Below, in pieces: positions 1 to 9,867 of a DNA stretch of 64,000 bases. The notes below the pieces were generated by a model. The model was given only the letters and a program-made list of their open reading frames with translations, searched no databases and had not been told where the DNA came from. The stretch's first letter is position 1, and the number at the start of each line of letters is the position of its first letter. A program made the position numbers and the translations under genes. Origin of the DNA: Nannochloropsis salina CCMP1776 (taxonomy: Eukaryota > Sar > Eustigmatophyceae > Eustigmatales > Monodopsidaceae); the NCBI GenBank assembly GCA_004565275.1, contig SDOX01000128.1, positions 839 through 64,838 of the forward strand, in the 5' to 3' direction.

Positions 1-179
<179 letters not shown>

Positions 180-233
180 TCGGAAGCCGCCAAGCGCCTG
201 TGCTCTTCGCCGCTCCCTTGACCCGTTTCCTAC

Positions 234-984
234 CTGCCCCCGGAGCGTCCTCACGTCCGAGCAGGTGTCCTGGAATTTTCTGAGAATTGTCCCCATCGCT
301 TCCACGTTGCCGTTCAAGTAGGAGGAGTTCTCCTCTACGAAGCTCTCCATAGCTCGGTTCACGAGGGCGCATTGTTCTGTGAGGGCGAAGGAGGGGGGGG
401 GGAGGGGGAGGGAGGGGGGGGGCAGAGAAGGAGAGAGGGAGGATGGAGAGGAGGGAGAGGACTAAGGGGGGGAACGCGAGACTGGCAAGGGCCTTCTGAG
501 GCGAGACACACGCGCTCCAGGAGAGGAACATCACAGGGATGCCCGTATGTTATTATCTTACAGGACCAGGCGGACATCGATGTTGTGCTTCCACGGCATG
601 TGGGGAGGCAAGACAACGCGTACCTTGCAAAGCTTCCATGCTGACATTGCTCACAGCTCCGTCCTTGGAGCCGAGCACGTCAATCACGTGGACGAGCGGC
701 CTGAAAACGTGGTGGGTAGGGGTCCAGCAAGCTCTGGGTATGCGCTGCCAGATTGCCCCCACCATGGTTTCCTGCTGTTTGCCTTTCGACTCCGACAGCC
801 AGTCCTCCACTTACCTGAAAAGAACCTCTTCGACGAAGAAATCTTTATCAACCTTCTCCGAAACTTCCTTCTCCAACGCCGCTAGCTTCCGGGCGGCGCG
901 TTGTTGCTGCTGTTGTCCCTCGACGTCTTGGCCATTGGTCGACAGAGAGGACAGAGGTCTCCGCCCCGCAAGACTGAGATCCAT
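234..984 (-). CDS. SEC8: Exocyst complex subunit SEC8 (EXOC4), N-terminal part
   Basis: N-terminal part of SEC8, a subunit of the octameric exocyst that tethers secretory vesicles to the plasma membrane. Three exons read on the minus strand: 984-815, 700-624 and 376-234, joined at CAG/GTAAGT, CAAG/GTACGC and CAG/GTAGG donors with phases 2, 1 and 0 that keep one frame. The joined protein contains the motif RPLVHVIDVLGSKD followed by an EQCALVNRAMESFVEEN segment. These match the plant SEC8 start (a conserved SKD block, then a helix with EQ...AVEEVV and an N-x-A-I-x-x-Y-x-x-I-L-R-like stretch). The gene runs off the left edge through an intron with a TA/CA microsatellite. The start at 984 is the first ATG that avoids an upstream low-quality leader; an ATG at 1110 is possible. 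Identity rests on remembered family pattern, not a search. Confidence 0.65.
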
Positions 985-1607
985 CCACGCACCCAGCAGG
1001 AAAAAAAAACACTCGGACGCAGAGGAAAGCCGCTTCAGATATTGCAATCCCTTCGCTTGTTTACTTTGGGTAGCGTGGTGTCCGCGTCTCGCGGGGTTGA
1101 CGGGGGCCACTGACCAATTTTTCCTGCTCTTGGGCTGGTGGGAAAGGAGGTCATTTGACGTATTGAAATGAATACGAGAGCAATAAAAGTGCCGCGCTGT
1201 CGCAAGCAGGCCGCCACAATGCTAGCACAGAGAGGTCAATGGGAAGCAATAGACCAAGGAAGCCGGGCGCAGGAGTCCTGATTTGTGCGCGAGGAGCAAA
1301 AAGTTCAAATGCAGAAGCATGTCGCTGAGGGTAGTGGGCGAGGGGGGTGATAGCACCGACACGTGGGACTGCACAGGCCGCGACAAGGCCACCCCAACAC
1401 GAGGACTTCGGCACACGTTCTCGTACCATCGAACACCGAAGACAAGAGGAATGGCGTCCGGTGCATTGACCGGACCAGGTGTTTTTGTTTTCCCGGGGCG
1501 ATGGCCTTCTTGTTTTTATCCTGAAGTTGAGAGCCAGGGCACGTCACGTCCCGTGCATTGCTTGTCTAGAAGCCTACTCTCACTCAAAGTCGTGAGTTTC
1601 TGACAGC
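985..1607. other. Intergenic, divergent SEC8 / SET-like gene
   Basis: About 620 bases between two divergent genes. No RNA gene, repeat or convincing coding exon seen; presumably the two promoters and 5' leaders. Confidence 0.5.
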
Positions 1608-3031
1608 ATGACCTACTGTACACAGGCAAGCAATAATTGTCTTCCACGCAGCACAAGAAGAACGAGGCGACACGCTCCTTTCTGGTTTTTCCCTCCTTTA
1701 AGGCGGGCACGGGGTTGGACTCCTTCCTCCCTGTCCGCTGTCACTGCCGCCCTCTCTTCTCCTTCCTCGTCTTTTTATCCCTCGCCCCTCCGTGTCCATT
1801 GCCAGGCATATCATGCATCGCGGTCGGCGAATGAACTGTCGAATATTCTCCATATCTCGTCTAGTAGCGTCCCGGAGAGGAAGCTGGACCAGGTCCTGGT
1901 TCCGTGGCTGGAAAAACATACTTCTCTCCCTTCCTTTTCTTCAGCTACGCCTCTGTCGCCTCCTACCCTCCTTGACGTCCGTCCTTCATCCATACCCAAT
2001 GCTGGGCGTGGGCTTTGGCTCAAACCCTATCAGACTGTTGCCAAGGGCGACATCCTCACGCTTTATCCCGGTAAGGAAAATGACCTTTTCCCACACATGA
2101 ATGATACGCTGCAGGCATTACCCTTGCTATTCCGCTCACAATAGGACTCATTTATGAACTGCCTCACGACCTGGTGGCGCTGATGCCGTCCGAAGATGCT
2201 TTTGCCTTTGCCCCACCGGACTTCATGATAGGTAAAGGGGCATTCAATCTACCTCCCTCCCCATGGGTGGTTTGAGTTGACACGTGCTCATGTAACGGAT
2301 ATCCGGCCTTTTCAAAAAAGATGGAGCCCAACATTCCCTACCTATTGACCCGAGTGCTAAACTGCGTCTTCAGTCACCCTGCTTCTGTCCCTGAACTCCT
2401 TCTACCCCTCCTCCCCTCCCTGTTCCTTCTTCGTGCCCCGTGGGTATCGTGGGGCGCTTTAACAACGTCCTCCCTCCTCCTCCCTCCTTGTTCTTTCCAC
2501 ATGTCAGGAAATGCCTTCCTTTTGCGCGTGTCTGTGTCGTCTCGGGATTTTCTCTGCGACGGGCGGCCGTTTGGGTTGTCGGCCCATATGTTTCGCGCAA
2601 TTTCTCTACGGCAACACGAGCGGCTTGGCCTCCAGGTCAACGACGCTTGGTTGGAGGGGGAGGGGGAAGGCGGGAAGGAAAACGGGGAAGGGGCAGCAAA
2701 GGAGAGAGACGCCGAGGGCGGAGGCAAGAGGTCGAGCCTGGCGTGGGGTCATCTCATCAACGATCCCCAGGGGAGCGGAGGGCGCCCCAACGTGGCGTTT
2801 CGGACGATCCGTGTCACTGTGGCCACGCCGGCGGCCCCGGCGTCCTCCTTCCCTCCCTCCTTCCCTCCCTCCCTCCTGCCCTCCCTCCCGACCCTGTCCG
2901 CCTCGGGGAACAATGCGAGGGAACGTGTGGTGATCGCGGTCGTGGCCGTGGAGGCGATGGAGGGAGGGGCGGAGGGGAAGGAGCTTTTCGTCCAGTATTC
3001 TCAGGAACCGACGCGTTTGGGCTACATTTAG
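1608..3031 (+). CDS. SET-domain-like protein
   Basis: Three exons, 1608-2070, 2115-2231 and 2508-3031, with GTAAGG and GTAAAG donors; spliced length is exactly 368 codons. The mature part opens with SSIPNAGRGLWLKP, then KGDILTLYPG, the usual start of a SET domain (GRG-L-x-A-x-x-x-I-x-x-G-x-x-L-x-x-Y-x-G). Near the C-terminus GHLINDP and RPNVAFR resemble the SET motif NHxxxPN, and ELFVQYSQE may stand for the final GEELTxxY element. SET proteins methylate lysines on histones or other proteins. The match is partial: the catalytic tyrosine motif is not clear and a basic, acid-rich low-complexity insert (about residues 240-270) interrupts the domain. The ATG at 1608 is the first in frame; the leader before residue 60 is serine/proline-rich and could be a targeting peptide or untranslated. 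Confidence 0.5.
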
Positions 3032-3079
3032 GGAGGGAGGGAGGGAGGGAGGAAGGGAGGGAGGGAGGGAGGGAGGGAG
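3032..3079 (+). repeat. (GGGA)n tract after the SET-like gene
   Basis: A run of GGGAGGGA units starts immediately after the stop codon at 3031 and presumably lies in the 3' untranslated region; such a tract can form a G-quadruplex. Confidence 0.9.
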
Positions 3080-3330
3080 AGCGGGAGGAGAGTTTTGTCC
3101 CAGGAAACGCGCAGGACAGTATGCAATAACCCGGGACATCAAAACCGTAGCATGAACGTTCCCTTCGCGTCTATGATGATTTCTTGCAGTGCTTTCTTTT
3201 GCCAAGAAGGTATTGCTTAATTTTCAGCACTTTCTCTTTCCCTCCCGGTTACCTCCCTCTCGCCGCCATGGGGACTTGCCCCCCTCTCAACCTTCCCCCC
3301 CCCCCTTTCCCTCCCTCGTCACCCAGCCGC

Positions 3331-5022
3331 TCAGGGAAGGCTGCGTTGGTCCTCCCCCAACGGCTCGTAGTAATTCAGGCCCTTCTTGAACGCATACTCG
3401 CTCCGTTCCGCTTCGACATAAGCGTCGCGCCAGGCTTTGATCAGTTTCGGGCTGGGGGGGGGCAGGGGCTCCCCCGCCAGCACGGCTTTCACATCTTCTT
3501 CCATGTCGTAGGCAGTGTAACGGCGCGGGTAACGGCGGACGGGGCGACCCTTGGCATCCAAAAGGAATTTTTCAAAATTCAAAGTGATGCGGGCGATCTT
3601 GTTCGGATTCCGCAACGTTTTGCACAAGAATTTGTAGAACGGATCGGCGCGCTTCCCAACAATGTCAATCTTGTCGAATACCAAGCTGTTAGGATATTGA
3701 CCAAAGCCGTACTGTTGGTAGTACTTGATGCGGATTACTCGGTCCTCGTCCGTTTCGAAGGTGCCTTGCTCGGTGGTGAACACCCATATTTTCAAGCCTT
3801 TCTTGCTGGGGACAGAGGACCACGGACCCCGGGGGGGAGAGGGAAAGGGGGGTAGGGAGAAACCAGGAGGATGAACAGAGGCACATGGACGCCCTCGAAT
3901 CCACAAGCCAGGGCCGACGTCGTGGACGAAAGGAGGAGTCCAAGGGATACATGCACTACATCCTCTCCCCGGGACGCATTCCCTCCTCCCTCCCAAACCC
4001 CCACCAGACACCCCACCGTCCTCCTCCCCTCCGGCCTACGAGTGACGCGTCGGCAACACAAGTTCTCTCACCTGTACTTCCCCGTCAAATACGTGAGGCC
4101 TGGAATCTGCGCCAAGCTCTCCGGATCGTCGGTCTTGGCATTGCACACAACGACCGCTTTCCCCCGAAAATTTTCGAGGGGCACCCGCACGCCGTCGTAG
4201 GGTACGGCATAATCGTAGGCAGTTTTCAATGGGCCAGGGGCAGTTGCTGGAGGCGAGACGGGAGCAGGCTGTGCACTTTCCTTAGCCACCTCCACGGCGG
4301 CGTCCGGAGCGCCTTCCTCCCCCGCGTCCGCCTCTCGCTGGCCGGTGAGCCACACCAGAGAGAAGGAGGAAGCAGCCCTTAAAGTCCGCTTGAGAAGATC
4401 GGCACGATTCAGGCTCAATGACGATTGGGCAGTGTGAGGGTCTGTGCTTGATGACCCTTCTTCCTGCGGCGCAGACATGCGACATCTCTGTTTGTGGGCT
4501 AGAGGAGCGAGCTGCGAGAAAGGGAGGGAGGATTGGGAGGAGGTGTGGGGACAGAAGGAGGGCCAGGGGTAGATGGAGGAAAGAGGTCGCCGTGAAGTCA
4601 AGGTAAGTTTTAAGAATGAACCATGTGATTGGAAAAAAGCGTCGAGAGGATTCTTGACACACAGAGGGAGGAAGGACGGGGGAAAACGGCGTCGAAGGGG
4701 GAAGGGAGGAGGAAATGCGGATTTATGAGTGCTAGGGGAAGTTCACATGAAATGCACTTCTCTGTGGGCAACGCTGAAAGGCAGGGTAATAACATGAGGA
4801 ATAAACGATGGAAGAGAAAATGGAAAGAGGACACGAAAGTGCGTCTCTCTCAGGTCCTGCATTGCTCACTCAAAGAATCCATTCCATTTTTTGGTCACGA
4901 ACCTTTTTCAAAAGGGGAAAAGAGACAAAGGCATTGGAATATGATGCCCCGAGTACCAAAGCAAGCAAAAGGAGAAGCCGGAACGACCGTCTTGGGGCAG
5001 GACGGTGCGACTGTTGCCGCAT
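3331..5022 (-). CDS. Glutathione-peroxidase-like plastid protein lacking catalytic Cys
   Basis: Three exons on the minus strand, 5022-4903, 4463-4072 and 3805-3331, total 329 codons, phases 0 and 2. Exon 1 encodes a bipartite plastid leader: basic start, a leucine-rich core (RLLLLLALVLG) and SYSNAF, the A-F cleavage step. The start of exon 2 (NRADLLKRTLRAASSFSL) could be a thylakoid-transfer signal. The body has the GPX fold landmarks: VPLENFRGKAVVVCNA, then FGQYPNSLVFDKIDIVGKRA, DPFYKFL and LNFEKFLLDAKGRPVRRY. In working GPX enzymes the first block is followed by an ASxCG or ASxUG motif carrying the peroxidatic Cys/Sec; here it reads NAKTDDP with no cysteine. So the fold is recognised but peroxidase activity is unlikely. 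The link of exon 1 is inferred from splice signals and exact phase; if wrong, an ATG at 4478 starts the protein. Confidence 0.65.
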
Positions 5023-5589
5023 GATTGACGGAAAGGGGGGAGCCCGCAAGTAGAGCCCCAAAACAATCGACACGCGCTCCCTCAATTGACGGTGTCTGTT
5101 ACAGTGACGGAGGGCACCCAGGGGATGGAGGAAGGTCGTTTGGGGGCATGAGTTTTGCGCACACGGTCGTGTCTTGGTGGCTCCGAGGGGGGGATGTCGA
5201 AGCCCGTCACCACGACCGTCATCGCTTTTCCCTCCCAGGGGGCAGGGGACTGCATTTTGGCCCTTCTTTCCAAGGGCAAAGAGCCCTTTATGGAAATATG
5301 GCATGGAAACTGGACCTTCAACAGGCCAAATATGCAATATTTGTACTCGTCAGTCCCCCTGGATGTTCAAAATACACTTTCAAACAAGAAAGCGTCTCGA
5401 GCACGGGCCGGCGCTGTATTTGTTCTTCAAGCGGCCAAGGTGCAACGGTCTCGAATGAAGGACTGGCAATCAAGGTTTTAAAATTATCACTCATAGACAC
5501 AGGACGCACTCCTGCTGTCGTCTAATCGCGAGATTGATCGTGATTTCTCGGGTTGAAAACCGGCTTCTATTTGCAGCAAGCTTAAGGAC
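5023..5589. other. Intergenic, divergent promoters
   Basis: About 570 bases between the GPX-like gene (-) and the cyclophilin gene (+). Open frames here are unconvincing; no known element seen. Confidence 0.5.
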
Positions 5590-6642
5590 ATGGGCAGCGT
5601 CCTCCGCCTTTCTCTCCTAGCATTGTATTTTCCCTCACTCCTGAGCATAGTCTCATGCTTTTATACGCAGTTTTCGTCCACTAGACCACGTCGCACATTC
5701 CAACGAGCCGCCTCCTCGTCGTCTATGTCCTCCGCCGCCTCTCCCTCCTCTCTTGCTCCTTCCTCCCTCTCGACCTCCTCTTCCTCATCCATGGAGGCTT
5801 CGACTCTTTGCCCTCCTTCTCCTGATAGCGACACAAATAAGAGGGATAGTAGCAGGACCAGAAGAGATGTTCTGGCGCCCCTGACCTTATCTCTTCTCCT
5901 CCTCAGCAGCAGCAGCCTCTCCCATCCCATGTCAACCTTGGCCTCCTCCCCTCCCTCCCCCTCCCCCTCTCCCGCCCTCGATCCCTCCTTCCTCCCTTCC
6001 AACGCTCGGGTCACGGACAAGTTTTTTTTTGACATCTCCATTGCCGGTGTCCCGGCCGGCACCCTCTCCATGGGTCTCTTTGGGGACCAGGCGCCCGTGA
6101 CGGTGGGAAATTTTTTGAAAGTTTTGAACGGCCAAGGACAGAGCGCTTCATACATGTACTCGAGCGTGTGGCGCGTCCTTGCGGGGTCTTGCATTGATAT
6201 GGGTCGCGTCGGGGGAGGGGGAGGGAAACAACTCAAGAGAGAAATCAACGAAAGCGGGGTCATGCGGATCAAGACGGAAAACGCCGCAGATTGGACGAGA
6301 AACACCGAAGTCAATGGCTTGAAACATGCCGAGCCCTTTCTGTTGACCATGGTCCGAGGAGGAGGAACCTTTGAGTTCAGCGTGACCACCGCCCCGGTGC
6401 CTGCATTGGATAGAGACCACGTGGTGTTTGGGCGACTGCTGATGAAACCGGAAGAAAAAGAGCGGGAAAGCAACCAGGCGGTAGTGGACAAGATTGGGAG
6501 AGTTAAGGTGAGCACCGACGACATTGTTGCATCGAAGACCTTGTTTGTCGCCGCGGGAAAAGGTTTCGACCCTCGCGCTAAAATTATATATTTGAATAAG
6601 CCGCTGCAAAAGATTGTGGTCACGGCCGTGGGGATGCTTTGA
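5590..6642 (+). CDS. Cyclophilin-type peptidyl-prolyl isomerase, thylakoid lumen
   Basis: Single-exon protein of 350 residues. The N-terminus is a signal peptide (residues 1-25, ending near SIVSCF), a serine-rich transit-like stretch, then SSRTRRDVLAPLTLSLLLL, a twin-arginine thylakoid signal, followed by a serine/proline linker. The cyclophilin domain begins around residue 143 with DKFFFDISIAGVPAGTLSMG, LFGDQAPVTVGNFLKVLNG and ends after DHVVFGRLL. Cyclophilins catalyse cis/trans isomerisation of prolyl bonds; lumenal members help assemble photosystems. The usual FHRVI motif appears as VWRVLAG: the arginine is kept, the histidine replaced, so activity may be reduced. The chain continues with VDKIGRVKVSTDD, typical of algal lumenal cyclophilins. 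ATG at 5590 is chosen because it gives an intact signal peptide. Confidence 0.75.
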   Translation: MGSVLRLSLLALYFPSLLSIVSCFYTQFSSTRPRRTFQRAASSSSMSSAASPSSLAPSSLSTSSSSSMEASTLCPPSPDSDTNKRDSSRTRRDVLAPLTLSLLLLSSSSLSHPMSTLASSPPSPSPSPALDPSFLPSNARVTDKFFFDISIAGVPAGTLSMGLFGDQAPVTVGNFLKVLNGQGQSASYMYSSVWRVLAGSCIDMGRVGGGGGKQLKREINESGVMRIKTENAADWTRNTEVNGLKHAEPFLLTMVRGGGTFEFSVTTAPVPALDRDHVVFGRLLMKPEEKERESNQAVVDKIGRVKVSTDDIVASKTLFVAAGKGFDPRAKIIYLNKPLQKIVVTAVGML

Positions 6643-7177
6643 CAGGCCAAACGCGGGGAGGAAGAGGATGATGGAGGCGTCGGGGCGTGAATTAGAGGAT
6701 GCAGAGACGAAGGGCGGGAAGCTGGGAGGTGAAGGTGACTTTCCATTTCATTGGAGAGAGGGCGCTTTCACAGGATGAGGGTTAAAGTAATGGAATAGGG
6801 TATGAATAGGGTCATGGAAGCGAAAGCACAAGGAGGGGTAGAAGGAGGAGGGAAGGAAGGAACGTGCGTGATGGGTTGCGTATAAACATAGTTCTTGATT
6901 CATGAATTAGAGCATGGAAGTAAAAGCACAATGAGGGAGGAGGGAAATAAGGCACATGCGTGATGGGTGGCGTATAAACAAAGTTCTTGATTCGAACATT
7001 ACCGTTCTAAACAAGGCCGCGAGCATCTCACCGACGACCTCACACCGTGCCACTACGGACGCCAAAACCCTATTGCAAAGCTGGCCCACCAAGAGCTACA
7101 AGAAGAACTTCTTCTCGCGTATCGCCTGTCCCCGCCCTCCTCCTTCCTCGGTCACCTCTCCCTCCCTCCTCCCCTAC
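6643..7177. other. Intergenic between converging genes
   Basis: 3' ends of the cyclophilin gene (+) and MAT1 (-) face each other here. Contains the tandem duplication at 6813-6993; no coding region seen. Confidence 0.6.
6813..6993 (+). repeat. Imperfect tandem duplication of about 85 bp
   Basis: Two copies, 6813-6901 and 6913-6993. Both begin CATGGAAG and contain AAAGCACAA, then a purine-rich middle, GCGTGATGGGT and GCGTATAAACA, and end AGTTCTTGATTC. The copies differ by small indels in the purine tract and scattered substitutions, so the event is not brand new. Confidence 0.8.
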
Positions 7178-8911
7178 CTAGCGATAAAACGTCCGCCCCA
7201 ACCTCCCCCTCGCTTCCCCCGAACCCAAGAACAGGGACGCGATGGCCTCCTCCCAGCACCGTTTATACCGCAAGGACAAAGGCCAACCGCTCGCCTTGGC
7301 AACGCCCTCCTTCCCTCCCTCCCCTCGTGTCGCCCGCCCTCCCTCCACCACCACGATCCGGGGGGGGGGGCCGACCAGGACGCGGAGATTGGTACAGAAA
7401 GCGCTCGCTCCACTCATCCCTGCCCCGCCTCCCTCCAACCCTCCCTCCCTCCCTCCCTCTCGCCCCAGTGCCCGCGCCACGTCCTCGTCTTCCTCTTCCT
7501 CCTCACCATCCGCCCTCCCTCCCCCACCTCGGCCCACCAGTTCGACCGTCACCTGATCGCGCTCTCCCAAATTCTTCTGTTGTATTTGCAAGCGAAATTC
7601 GCGCATTTTGTCCAATTCGCGCTTCTCCTGCTCGTGCGCGCGTCGGACTTGTTCGGCCCATTCTTGTTCAAAGCTTTCCACAGCTCGAGCGGAGCGCCGT
7701 CGATCCTCTGATGGAGGGGAGGGACGGTGTGAGCGGGAAGCAAATTCGAAATCTTGGATTTGAAAATCCGTTACGGAGACCAGGGGGGGATTGCTGGCGA
7801 GGTGAGGCACAGGACACAAAACGGCTTGATCAATCCTCTCTCCAACGGCCTCCTACCTTCCCGCCGGGCTCTGTATCTGGCGATGGCGACCTCGTTGGTC
7901 TTGCGTTCTTTCTCCAGGCGGATTTCTGCCTCCCGCACCTCGTTCTCGTCGATGAAGAGCCGGTTAGCGAGCGTATAGACTGAGGACGGGAGGAAGAAAG
8001 GGGAGAGGGAGACGAGTCGTGGGAAAAGAGAAGGGCCTTGATGAGGCGAGGGAGGGAGGGAGGTAGGAGGGGAAAAGGAAGCAAAAGACAAGCATAGCTT
8101 GCCGATATCTACCACACAGCCTTAATTAACAGCCTTAAGAAATTAAGGTGAGCGAGGCGAGGAAGGCGTGGTATAGGGATGGGTGGAGGGAGGGAGGGAG
8201 GGAGGGAGGGCAGACTACGGTCGAACGATACAGTTTCGGCTCCCCTCTTTCGAAGCACGTACTCAGGTCCTCCCGCTCTTCGATGTAGTCATTATAGGCG
8301 TCCTCGTTACCCCCAAAGTCCTCCTCCTTCTTTCCGTACACCTCCAAGACTCGTTCGCGCCATTTTGTATCCAATTCCACCATTAATTGCTCCCGGGACT
8401 TGGTCTCTAAACTCTGACGCAGCACCTCCCTGTCCTTCCCGAGCCGGGCGCAGGCAGGGCAACGAAAGCCACCACGGGTTTTTCGGGCAAATTCCCGCTG
8501 GATGCATGTGTCGCAGCTGGGGAGTGGAAGAGAAACAGGAGGGAATGAGGGAGGGTAGGAGGGAAGGGACGCACAAAACATGAGCCTTCAGCATCGAATT
8601 TATATCCTTACATTTAGGCTCCCTCCAACCTTGCTTTCACGCTGGTTCGTTTCCTTGCAAATTACAAACTACATATGTCTAGGGCTATTTCTAGGGTCAA
8701 CCGCTGCCCCGATTCGCTCCATCCCCCTCCCTCTTATCGCCCCCCCAGCTCCTCACAAATAATGCCCGCAGGATGTGTTGATCTTGAAACGTTTCCGGCT
8801 CAAATTGTCCAAAGCATCCTCCCGTTGTTCGCACGCCGCACACTTCACCGTCATTTCGTCGTCTTCCTCTTCCACCTTTCCATTTTTACCCTCTCTGGCA
8901 GGCCCTACCAT
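7178..8911 (-). CDS. MAT1: TFIIH/CDK-activating-kinase assembly factor MAT1 (TFB3)
   Basis: MAT1 bridges the CDK7-cyclin H kinase to TFIIH in transcription and repair. Four exons on the minus strand, 8911-8757, 8516-8263, 7979-7857 and 7707-7178, total 354 codons with consistent phases. A C3HC4 RING finger spans exons 1-2: KCAAC, then CGHYFCDTC and CPAC. It is followed by the typical MAT1 segment WRERVLEVYGKKEEDF, then a helical region EEREDLIYTLANRLF and a coiled coil rich in Glu/Arg. The C-terminal stretch LSLRYKRCWEEAIASLF resembles the conserved MAT1 tail that binds cyclin H/CDK7. Exon 4 also carries a Gly-Arg-Glu low-complexity run from a GGGA repeat, which could hide a small intron. The ATG at 8911 is the first in frame; one at 8854, just before the RING, is an alternative. 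Confidence 0.85.
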
Positions 8912-9867
8912 CGCAAGCACCTGCAGCAACCTCAAGGGGTACGTGGATGGTCTTCCGATGCCGCGTAATTTTCCTGGGGAAAAGACGAATCAGCACAGGA
9001 TGTACAGTGTCTGGACGGAAGGGCGTGTCAGACTGGGCACATAAAGCACTCACGCATACCGGATGCAATGCAAACCCTTTTCGCTCAAAGGCACCAGCGA
9101 CAACTTGTAGAGCCAGGGTAACCTCCCCTCTTCCCCTTGACTGCTTTTAAATAAAGGCTCAAAAAGCTATCTTCAAGTTGTCGCGATATCGGAATCAGTG
9201 CGGTAAGTAGGAAGGTGACTATATGATACCTCGATTGCAATCACAGTGTACAGAACTTTGTAGCTGCTGGCTTGTGCTTTTGTTTGGGGGAAAGGCTCGG
9301 CTGCACGCTGTTGAGGTCCCACTTGGGGGCGTGTGACGACTTAGTGCCGTACACAGGTGGACAGAGAGTCGTCATGTATAAATATATTTACTCATTCGAC
9401 ATACATATGTATATATATATGTCGAACGAGTAAATATAGTAATATAAAGAACCAAGGGAAACCCATCATAAGTTGGTTTCCCCCCCCCTTTGATGGGGAC
9501 CAGTGGGACATCAGATGCCTCCCAAATCGTCAACTAGGTGGGGTCACCCCTTTAACCTGAAATGTAGCATCTTGCGCGTTAGTTCTGTTTGTTCACATCA
9601 CCGAGGGTTTCGGTCTCTTGCCTGCTTCTTTCACGAGAACCTTGGAGCTTTTCCATCTCGCTGCCCAATCCACCCTTCTCGCCATTTTCCAGGGCCGCCT
9701 TCCCCCTCCACCTCCCGCCACCGCCAAAGAGAAACACAGGCACCAACACACCTAAATTCCCATCGAAACCAGTGAAGCCTACCACTGTCTCTCCCTCTCC
9801 CGCATTCAAACGAGTCCCCTCCTTTCTATCCCCTCCCTGTCAGTCTGTGTCCATTTCCCCCCCGCGT
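8912..9867. other. Intergenic, MAT1 promoter to psbQ' 3' end
   Basis: About 950 bases without a supported exon. Contains the long inverted repeat at 9383-9438. Confidence 0.5.
9383..9438. repeat. 26-bp inverted repeat with 4-base loop
   Basis: Left arm 9383-9408, loop GTAT, right arm 9413-9438; the arms are complementary at 24 of 26 positions around the core TTTACTCATTCGACATA. As RNA it would form a long hairpin. It lies between MAT1's 5' side and the 3' end of psbQ', both on the minus strand; a processing signal or a small inverted-repeat element are both possible. Confidence 0.85.

Noticed and set aside
5661-6746. Long minus-strand open frame opposite the cyclophilin gene
   Set aside because: Shadow of the plus-strand coding sequence; no family pattern, while the other strand has cyclophilin motifs and targeting signals.
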